Assembly (NCBI GenBank): GCA_036558265.1
Contig: DATBFY010000204.1
Span: forward strand, 1 to 30,784
DNA length: 30,784 nt
Source: RYN-433 sp036558265
GTDB taxonomy: Bacteria > Planctomycetota > Phycisphaerae > Tepidisphaerales > Tepidisphaeraceae
Reading direction: 5' to 3'
Part shown: in pieces, positions 13,148 to 19,404 of the stretch
Position numbering within the stretch: the stretch's first letter is position 1
Layout: each line of letters begins with the position of its first letter
The notes under the pieces: model-generated
Told to the model about the DNA's origin: nothing
Seen by the model: the letters and a program-made list of their open reading frames with translations, nothing else
Databases searched by the model: none
Position numbers and translations under genes: made by a program

Positions 13148-15595
13148 ATGCAATCGAGTCGAGCCAATGATAGTGTTTCGCGTGGGGAATCCACGTATGC
13201 GTCACAGCGTACTCGTAAGGCGGCGCAGCGTATTGCCGAACGGCTATTGGGCGCGTGCGTGGAATCGCTGGAGCAGCGAACTCTTCTGTCGGTGAGCATC
13301 TGGGATGACTCGGCGACGCCGACGGTCACGGCGTTCAATGATCCGGCCTCGGTCGAGGTCGGCGTACGGTTTCGAAGCGACACGGATGGGTTTGTGACCG
13401 GCTTCCGGTTCTACAAGGGCGCGGGGAACACGGGCACGCACACCGGGCAGTTGTGGGCGACGAACGGGAGCCTGCTGGGATCGGCGACGTTCACGCAGGA
13501 GTCGGCGAGCGGTTGGCAACAGGTCAGCCTTGCTTCCCCGGTACACATCACGGCGGGCACGACGTATGTCGCCTCCTATTTTGCTCCCAACGGTCACTAC
13601 GCGCTGGACAGTGGCTACTTTGCGGCGAGCGGCGTTGACCATTCACCGCTGCATGCGCTTCGTGACGGCACGGATGGGGGGAACGGACTCTTTGATTACA
13701 CGGCTGCGCCGGTATTCCCGGGGTCCACGTTCAACTCGAACAACTACTGGGTGGACGTGACGTTCGACCAGACGCTGGTGCCGCAGGTGGAGAACGTGGC
13801 GCCGGCCGACGGTGCGTTGAACGTGGACGTCGGCGGCAACGTCGCGGTGACGTTCACCGTGCCGATGGATGCGACGTCGATCACGACGTCAACGGTGCAG
13901 TTGCGCGACTCGTCGAACGCGCCGGTGTCGGCGGCGGTCACGTACGATCCGGCGACGCGCACGGCGACGATCGATCCGACGGGGACGCTGAACCTCAATC
14001 GAACTTACAAGGTGGTCGTCAAGAGCGGGGCGGCGGGGGTGCACTCGACCGGCGGCAACCTGCTGGCGGCGGACTTTAACTCGACGTTCCGGACGTGGGC
14101 GACGCCGCCGATCAGCATCTGGAACGACTCGGTGACGCCGACGAACACGTCGTTTAACGATTCGCAATCGGTAGAGGTGGGGGTTCGGTTCCGCGCCGAC
14201 GTCGATGGTTCGATCCTGGCGTTGCGTTTCTACAAAGGTGCGGGGAACACGGGGACGCACGTGGGAAGCCTTTGGACGACCGACGGCACGCTGATCGGGC
14301 GCGCGACGTTCACGGACGAGACGGCCAGCGGGTGGCAGCAGGTCAAGCTTGACACGCCGGTGGACATCACGGCGGGTACGACGTACATCGTGTCGTACTT
14401 CGCGCCCAACGGGCACTACGCGCTGGACGGCGGCTACTTCGCGGCGGGCGGGGCGGATAACGGTCCGCTGCACGCGCTGCAGGACGGCGTCGACGGCGGG
14501 AACGGCCTGTTCCACTACTCGCCGGTCCCGACCTTCCCGGGCGACACGTTCAATTCGACCAATTACTGGGTGGACGTCGTGTACCAGCAGGCGCCGGCGC
14601 TGGAACCCAATACGCCGCCGGTTGCGGACGCGCAGACGGTGAACGTGAACGAGGACGCCAAGGCGACGATCGGACTGACGGCGCACGACAACGAGACGGC
14701 GGCCGCCAGCCTGCTTTTCAAGATCCTGACGCTTCCGCAGCGCGGCGTGCTGAAGTACAACGGCGTGCCGGTGACGGTGGGTCAGACGTTCGTCGGGGCG
14801 CCCTTGGGTCTGACCTACGAGCCGGCGGCGGAGACCGAGGGCGGGACGACCGATTCGTTCACGTTTAACGTGAGCGACGGCGGTGACGGCAGCGGCGACC
14901 CGTCCACGGTGTTGACGAGCGATCCGGCGACGGTGTCGATCAATGTGAACAAGGCGGTCGCCGACGGGACGGCGGTGCTGGGCGCCGACGGCGTGCTGCG
15001 CATCGGCGGAACGCCGGGCATCGACGTGATCACGGTGTCGCGTCAGAGCACGGGCAAGTTCCTGGTGACGCTGGGGCTGAAGGTGCTGTCGAGCACGATC
15101 CCGGTGTCGAGCGTTTCGGAGATCCGCGTGTGGGGGCGGGCGGGCATCGACGGCATCGTGCTGATCGACGTGAACCAGCGCTCGATGCTCAGCGGCGGCG
15201 ACGGGACGGACGTGATCGTGGGGAGCAACGGCGACGACGTGATCCTGGGCGGCGCCGGCGACGACATCCTGACCGGTTTTGGCGGGAACGACGTGATCGT
15301 CGGCGGCGACGGCCGCGACATCCTGGCGGGCATGGACGGCAACGACATCCTGGTGGCGGGGAGTGCGTCGCCCGGTCTGTCGGCGGCGGACCTGCGGGCG
15401 TTGGGTGTGTTGTGGTCGGCGAACAAGGTGGTTACGCCGCAGGAACAGAATGAGGTCGACGACGTGGTGACGGATGACGATGTGGACCTGCTGACGGGCG
15501 GAAACGGGTCGGATTGGTTCATTATCAGCCTGGGGGATAAGGTGCTGGATTACAGCACGAAGGTGGGGAGCAAGGATACGATCACGTACGTGTGA
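13148..15595 (+). CDS. secreted multidomain surface protein with DUF4082, Ig-like and RTX repeats
   Basis: An 815-residue protein. Its N-terminus (about 1-48) is Arg/Ser-rich and ends in VESLEQRTLLS, the export or anchoring signature of large planctomycetal surface proteins. Domains in order: DUF4082 (about 49-205, from SIWDDSATPT), a Big_5/SbsA-type Ig-like domain (about 212-317, VAPADGALNVDV), a second DUF4082 (about 322-480, SIWNDSVTPT), a cadherin-like domain (about 487-600, NTPPVADAQTVNVNEDAK), a linker, and RTX calcium-binding nonapeptides (about 682-738, GGDGTDVIVGS and GGAGDDILTG). Adhesion or polysaccharide binding at the surface is likely, with calcium-dependent folding. The start at the ATG is chosen over an upstream TTG (13052) because GAGGAAAGG precedes it and planctomycetal leaders usually begin there. 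It is monocistronic. Confidence 0.88.
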   Translation: MQSSRANDSVSRGESTYASQRTRKAAQRIAERLLGACVESLEQRTLLSVSIWDDSATPTVTAFNDPASVEVGVRFRSDTDGFVTGFRFYKGAGNTGTHTGQLWATNGSLLGSATFTQESASGWQQVSLASPVHITAGTTYVASYFAPNGHYALDSGYFAASGVDHSPLHALRDGTDGGNGLFDYTAAPVFPGSTFNSNNYWVDVTFDQTLVPQVENVAPADGALNVDVGGNVAVTFTVPMDATSITTSTVQLRDSSNAPVSAAVTYDPATRTATIDPTGTLNLNRTYKVVVKSGAAGVHSTGGNLLAADFNSTFRTWATPPISIWNDSVTPTNTSFNDSQSVEVGVRFRADVDGSILALRFYKGAGNTGTHVGSLWTTDGTLIGRATFTDETASGWQQVKLDTPVDITAGTTYIVSYFAPNGHYALDGGYFAAGGADNGPLHALQDGVDGGNGLFHYSPVPTFPGDTFNSTNYWVDVVYQQAPALEPNTPPVADAQTVNVNEDAKATIGLTAHDNETAAASLLFKILTLPQRGVLKYNGVPVTVGQTFVGAPLGLTYEPAAETEGGTTDSFTFNVSDGGDGSGDPSTVLTSDPATVSINVNKAVADGTAVLGADGVLRIGGTPGIDVITVSRQSTGKFLVTLGLKVLSSTIPVSSVSEIRVWGRAGIDGIVLIDVNQRSMLSGGDGTDVIVGSNGDDVILGGAGDDILTGFGGNDVIVGGDGRDILAGMDGNDILVAGSASPGLSAADLRALGVLWSANKVVTPQEQNEVDDVVTDDDVDLLTGGNGSDWFIISLGDKVLDYSTKVGSKDTITYV
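13299..14586 (+). repeat. internal duplication of the DUF4082 domain
   Basis: The segments 13299-13767 and 14111-14586 encode two copies of the same roughly 155-residue domain. They stay recognisably similar at the DNA level (for example TTCTACAAGGGCGCGGGGAA against TTCTACAAAGGTGCGGGGAA). This indicates a tandem domain duplication with an Ig-like domain between. Confidence 0.8.
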
Positions 15596-15751
15596 TGAAC
15601 GGGCGCGGGGTTGTCGTTTGCGAGACGGGCGGGTAAGTGCACCTTCGGTGCGGCGAATCGGCTGACCACGCGGCCGGGGCTTTCTCGTCGTTTAGTCAAA
15701 CGGGCCCACCAAGGTCGAATCAAAATAGAATCACGACCGCTCCAGCGCGGA

Positions 15752-15757
15752 TATGAT
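15752..15757 (+). promoter_or_regulatory. candidate -10 box
   Basis: TATGAT lies nine bases before the GTG start of the next gene, with no Shine-Dalgarno sequence between. The same arrangement (TATGAT, nine bases, start) occurs before array copy 4 on the other strand. A -35 was not recognised. Confidence 0.35.
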
Positions 15758-15766
15758 GAACGCGCC

Positions 15767-16333
15767 GTGAAGTGGTCCCTCCGCATCTTGTTGAACGCCG
15801 CGACGGTGGTGTCAGTGCTCCTGGGTGTGGCCTCGGGGGTTCTTTGGGCAGGGAGTCACTTCCGACACGTGGGGTTCGGCTACGAGCTGCCCGACGGAAG
15901 GGCGGCGGTGTTCTCGTCTGAGCGCGGATGGGCATACATCACGGTGAGCAGCCGTCGCGCTCTCGGACGGCCACTCGAGTCCGAGTGCTTTCCCCCAATC
16001 CCGCGCGTGGGGTGGATCGTTGCCGCCGGCCCGCTCGATCCCCCAGCGTTGTCGCTTGGAACCGATGGCGAGGGCCCGATTCCCATATCGCGGCCCGTCA
16101 CGTTTTCTGCGTTCGCCGGATCCCCGGGGCACTCGGAGGTGCGCAGCCTGGGTATGCGTTATTGGCTGGTGGTTCTCGCGTTCGCCATACGGCCGGTTGC
16201 GCGCGCGGTGGCCGCGCTGCGCGCGCGCCGACGCGCCCGTCGTGGGTTATGCCGATCATGCCGGTACGACCTGCGCGTGACGCCGGAGCGGTGTCCGGAA
16301 TGTGGGACGGTTGCCGGTGGGAGACTGGCGTGA
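15767..16333 (+). CDS. ribbon-tailed membrane protein, plus-strand copy
   Basis: A 188-residue member of the same family, about 4 kb from the array and on the opposite strand. The anchor VKWSLRILLNAATVVSVLL begins at GTG. The middle holds about 95 residues of Pro/Gly-rich sequence. A second hydrophobic segment (YWLVVLAFAIRPVARAV) and a basic RARRRARR run lead to the ribbon CRSCRYDLRVTPERCPECG, in which the usual Gly after the second Cys is Arg; all four Cys are kept. Longer in-frame readings to 15611 are not supported because homology starts at the GTG. It follows the surface-protein gene by about 170 bases and has its own candidate -10. Function unknown. Confidence 0.78.
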   Translation: MKWSLRILLNAATVVSVLLGVASGVLWAGSHFRHVGFGYELPDGRAAVFSSERGWAYITVSSRRALGRPLESECFPPIPRVGWIVAAGPLDPPALSLGTDGEGPIPISRPVTFSAFAGSPGHSEVRSLGMRYWLVVLAFAIRPVARAVAALRARRRARRGLCRSCRYDLRVTPERCPECGTVAGGRLA

Positions 16334-16424
16334 TCGACGAGCGTGTCTCACGATCCCGCGCACAACTGGCGTTTCTTAGATTTACTTTGTTAGAGGATTC
16401 GGCGCTCGTCGGGCGCGAACCTAC

Positions 16425-16461
16425 GATTCTGACCCAAAGAACGGCATTTTGGGTCAGAATC
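16425..16461. repeat. 14-bp perfect inverted repeat
   Basis: GATTCTGACCCAAA (16425-16438) and TTTGGGTCAGAATC (16448-16461) are exact reverse complements around a 9-base loop. It lies between two ribbon-family genes. There is no T-tract, so a rho-independent terminator is possible but not typical; a dispersed palindromic element is an equal alternative. The rest of 16334-16622 shows nothing recognisable. Confidence 0.7.
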
Positions 16462-16622
16462 TCCGGTGTCGCGGGGACGATGAACGTTTGATTGCGGGTC
16501 GGCCTGTGGAGGCCGATTTCACCGCTTTCGCGGTGTCTACACCGTCCGAAGACGCCGCAGCCGGGCCACCCCCGCCCGTCGGGAGGGAAGGCCGTGCGAA
16601 GCCGTATGGTAGAATTCGGCTG

Positions 16623-17191
16623 ATGACACGGCCCGCTGCCATCCTGTCGAACGCCGCGACGGCACTCTCATATCACTTCTTCTTTGCGTGGTGAAGGTCG
16701 TGATGTGGGCTCGGAGCGATTCTCGCTGCGATGAGGCCCAACGCTTTCTGGTTCTTCCCGATCGCAAGGAAGTGATCAACCGACGGGTTTATTGTGAACG
16801 GGGTGGCGTCACGCTGGACGACTGCGTGCAGCTTTACCGACGACGCGCGTGGGTCGAGGATCAACGTTGGCTGGACGCGGGCTGGCACGTGAACGTGCGA
16901 GAGGCAAGCGCGCCGGATGCAGGTGATGCGATCGGCGTGTTGGGGTTCGTACGCCAGGTTCGCCCGGAGAAAGGCAGTAGCACGCCCTTTGCGCCGCTGG
17001 GGACGCACTATGTCCTTCGGATCCCGCTGTGGTCGATCGCGCTATTGACCGCGACCTCACTGGTCTGGCTTCGAGGGAACGCCCGGATTCGCCCTCGGCT
17101 CGGTCGGTGTGCGAACTGCGGCTACGACCTGCGCGCGACGCCGGAGCGGTGCCCGGAGTGCGGGGCGGCATCCGCCCGCACGGCGGCGTGA
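16623..17191 (+). pseudogene. ribbon-tailed membrane protein with frameshift in the anchor
   Basis: The ATG at 16623 begins a family-like anchor (MTRPAAILSNAATALS), but this frame stops at 16694. The continuation in another frame, L-L-L-C-V-V-K-V-V-M-W-A-R-S, is exactly where the anchor of the other copies goes on (SLVLCVATVGLWMRS). The switch is needed near 16672-16682, in the repetitive CACTTCTTCTTTG. After it the frame is open to 17191, with a middle region, a second hydrophobic segment (LRIPLWSIALLTATSLVWL) and an intact ribbon CANCGYDLRATPERCPECG. Either the gene is broken, or a shorter protein begins at GTG 16688 without the first half of the anchor, or there is a sequencing error in the TTC repeat. 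TAGAAT (16610-16615) lies seven bases before the ATG. Confidence 0.68.
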
Positions 17192-17249
17192 TCGACAGGT
17201 TTCGCCCCTCACGTGAGCCCGCCGCGCGGCGGTGACGCGCTTTGCGCGA

Positions 17250-17306
17250 GCAGGCGGGACACTCGCACCACAGGAAAGGCGAATCAGGCGGGACGCCTGC
17301 ACCAAC
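17250..17306 (+). repeat. pair of related GC-rich repeat units
   Basis: Two similar units, AGCAGGCGGGACACTCGCAC (from 17250) and ATCAGGCGGGACGCCTGCAC (from 17283), lie side by side. The second contains a perfect hairpin CAGGCG-GGA-CGCCTG (17285-17299). The style (GGCGGGAC-GCC-GCACCA) matches the small palindromic elements found inside purL and suggests one class of dispersed element. Confidence 0.55.
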
Positions 17307-17337
17307 GTAGACAATCCGGTATGATGGTCGGCCAGTC

Positions 17338-18345
17338 GTGGCACGGAGGCGACGCATTTCGGCACAGGAGCGGCTGGCGGCTGAGGTTGTCAACCAGGTC
17401 GTCGTACCGGCGGTGGGGCGGATGCTGGCGGACCGCCGCGGGCGGATGTGGCTGCTGGGGATCCTGATCGTTTTTGCGGTGGTTGCGGGCGGGTGGTGGG
17501 TTTACCAGCGCGCCCGGGAGCGCGGCGGGCCGACGGCCTCGAGTTTTCCCGGGGCGACGGCGGCGGCGACGCACCCACAGGGGCGGGTCCGAATCGCCAC
17601 GTGGAACCTGCGCAAGTTCTCGGATCGCGTGGATCACCCGCCGGACCTGGTCACGATCGCGCGGATCATCCAGGAGAATTCGTTTGACCTGCTGGCGATC
17701 CAGGAAGTGCAGCAGCAGGGACAGATCGTGCAGAAGCTGCGGCGGCAGCTCAACGAGCCGTGGCGGGTGGAGATCACGGCGCAGACGGGCAATCACGAGC
17801 GTTACGCGTTCCTGTACCGATCGGATCGGGTCGAGCTGATCGAGGGGCCGAGGCTGGCCGAGGGGCCGGACGCCGCGGTGTTCGACCGCCGGCCGGCGAA
17901 CGCCACGTTCAAGTCGGGCAACTTCGACTTCATGCTCCTGACCGCGCACCTGTGGTATGGGGAGAAGGCGAACAACGCGAAGCGGCGGGCCGAGGCGGAG
18001 GCGCTGGTACGGATCGCCGCCGGCATCGCGCAGCGCGGGGCGGAAAAGGACCTGATCGTGCTGGGAGATTTCAACGAGATGCACAACGGCGCGGGCAACC
18101 TGCACCTTTTCGAGGAGCAGGGGTGGATCCGGCTGAACCGCGAGGCGACGAATTTGGGGTCGAGCGAGGCGTTCGACAACATGCTGATCGACCCGCGGTT
18201 CACGCGGGAGTTTGCGGGGTCGGTGGGGGTGGTTCGGTTCGACGAGCTGCTTTACGGGAACGATGACAAGCGCGCGATGGAAGATGTGAGCGATCATCGG
18301 CCGTTGTGGGCGGATTTTTCGACGGCGGGGCCGGATGATGATTGA
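17338..18345 (+). CDS. membrane-anchored endonuclease/exonuclease/phosphatase family protein
   Basis: A 335-residue protein starting at GTG. A basic N-terminus and a single transmembrane segment (about 42-57, WLLGILIVFAVVAGGWW) precede an EEP (DNase I-like) domain from about residue 83. Family catalytic residues are visible: Asn90 in TWNLR, Glu123 in IQEV, His in LTAHLW, Asp244 and Asn246 in GDFN, and the terminal SDHRPLW with Asp319 and His320. So a metal-dependent phosphodiesterase or nuclease acting outside the membrane, or on the side of the C-terminus, is expected; the substrate may be DNA, RNA or a phospholipid headgroup. No Shine-Dalgarno sequence is seen. TATGAT (17320-17325) lies 12 bases before the start. 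Confidence 0.88.
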   Translation: MARRRRISAQERLAAEVVNQVVVPAVGRMLADRRGRMWLLGILIVFAVVAGGWWVYQRARERGGPTASSFPGATAAATHPQGRVRIATWNLRKFSDRVDHPPDLVTIARIIQENSFDLLAIQEVQQQGQIVQKLRRQLNEPWRVEITAQTGNHERYAFLYRSDRVELIEGPRLAEGPDAAVFDRRPANATFKSGNFDFMLLTAHLWYGEKANNAKRRAEAEALVRIAAGIAQRGAEKDLIVLGDFNEMHNGAGNLHLFEEQGWIRLNREATNLGSSEAFDNMLIDPRFTREFAGSVGVVRFDELLYGNDDKRAMEDVSDHRPLWADFSTAGPDDD

Positions 18346-18366
18346 TCGATTGCGTCGGGCGGGCGG

Positions 18367-19272
18367 TCAGCGGATCGCGAAGTAGTTGAGGACGAGGAGG
18401 AAGACGATGATCTGGGACGAGACGATGGTGGCGAAGGCGTGGTCGAATCGCATGTAGCGGCGGTAGGCGGTGCCCATTCGCCAGAGGACCAGGATGGTCG
18501 CGATGCCGAAGAAGCCGACGGCGCGGATGGTCAGTTCGGTCTCGGGCCAACGTCGCGTGCCGAAGCGCTGGTCGTCGGTGAGGATCGCGAAGATCGCCCA
18601 GCAGTAGCCCAGCAGGCCGAACCAGGCGCCGAAATCGAAGCTGTAGATGACGCAGCGGAGGACGTGGACGGTGCGGACTTTCGCCCGGCGCATCGAGATG
18701 CGAAAGATCTGGAGGGTGAGCAGCGTCAACCAGGGCCAGACGATCCAGAGCAGCAGTTGCGAGAAAGTCATGGAGAGAATCGGGTCGCCCGACCATGCAT
18801 TTCGCGCCGCCATGAACAACTGCGACCAGCTATGCTCCGAGTAGGGCCAGCCCTGTGGCCCGAAGACCAGGGTGCTTGGGCGGTTCCATCCGGTGATCGT
18901 CGCCCGTGCCCACTCGGCGAAGAATGGCAGCGTTGCGATCAGAAATGTGAGGAGCCAGTATCCTCTCAGCCGACTCGGCCGTGAGGGCTGGCTGGGCGGC
19001 AGACCGCCCCAGAACTCGCCCGGGCGCAGGGTCCCGACCAGTGTGCGGGTGAACGACCAGACGTTGCGCTCGGGGTGATGTTCGAAGAGGTACGGATGAA
19101 GCCGCTTCTCGGGGTCGGTCACCTCGGGCCAGTTGAAGCGATGGCCGCACTCGGGGCAGCGGGGGTCGGCGAGGCCGCGGAGGTTGTAGCCGCAGAGCGG
19201 GCAGGTGACCTCGTGGGGGATCGCGTCCCAGTCGGGAGCCTGCGGGGCGTCAATGATCGGCACGGTGGACAT
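18367..19272 (-). CDS. multi-pass membrane protein with N-terminal zinc ribbon
   Basis: A 301-residue protein of unknown function. A ribbon like that of the array proteins is at the front: Cys24, 27, 39 and 42 in CPLCGYNLRGLADPRCPECG, with one more residue between the knuckles than the array copies have. It is followed by an HRFNWPEVTDPEKR linker. Then come about five or six hydrophobic segments (around 105-120, 165-185, 205-225 and 235-300), ending right at the C-terminus. This has the features of planctomycetal Yip1-like or DUF-type membrane proteins with a cytoplasmic ribbon, but I do not recognise a named family. The ATG has no Shine-Dalgarno sequence. Its 3' end is convergent with the EEP gene, 21 bases away. 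Confidence 0.8.
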   Translation of the reverse strand: MSTVPIIDAPQAPDWDAIPHEVTCPLCGYNLRGLADPRCPECGHRFNWPEVTDPEKRLHPYLFEHHPERNVWSFTRTLVGTLRPGEFWGGLPPSQPSRPSRLRGYWLLTFLIATLPFFAEWARATITGWNRPSTLVFGPQGWPYSEHSWSQLFMAARNAWSGDPILSMTFSQLLLWIVWPWLTLLTLQIFRISMRRAKVRTVHVLRCVIYSFDFGAWFGLLGYCWAIFAILTDDQRFGTRRWPETELTIRAVGFFGIATILVLWRMGTAYRRYMRFDHAFATIVSSQIIVFLLVLNYFAIR

Positions 19273-19275
19273 GGG

Positions 19276-19296
19276 CGTGAAACGTGAAGACGTGAA
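19276..19296. repeat. three CGTGAA direct repeats
   Basis: CGTGAA occurs at 19276, 19283 and 19291, just upstream of the minus-strand ribbon-first gene (read TTCACG on that strand). It may be a binding site or simple low-complexity sequence. Confidence 0.3.
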
Positions 19297-19392
19297 AAGA
19301 GGACGTCTCCAAAGATCAAGACGCGGCGGAGCTTGGCGGATTGCAGTCGGATCGGTCCGCCGCGCGGCATTTTACTTGCCGGGCCGCGTCCA

Positions 19393-19398
19393 TAGAAT
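19393..19398 (+). promoter_or_regulatory. purL: candidate -10 box of purL
   Basis: TAGAAT lies six bases before the purL ATG, and TTTTAC (19370-19375) 17 bases further up is a weak -35. With a start point about seven bases after the -10, the transcript would begin at or next to the ATG, so it would be leaderless. No ribosome binding site is present. Confidence 0.4.
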
Positions 19399-19404
19399 CG
19401 GTGC

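Noticed and set aside
15182..15360. Repeats in the surface-protein gene as a CRISPR or tandem array
   Set aside because: The periodicity is nine codons coding for GGxGxDxU RTX units; it is a protein repeat.
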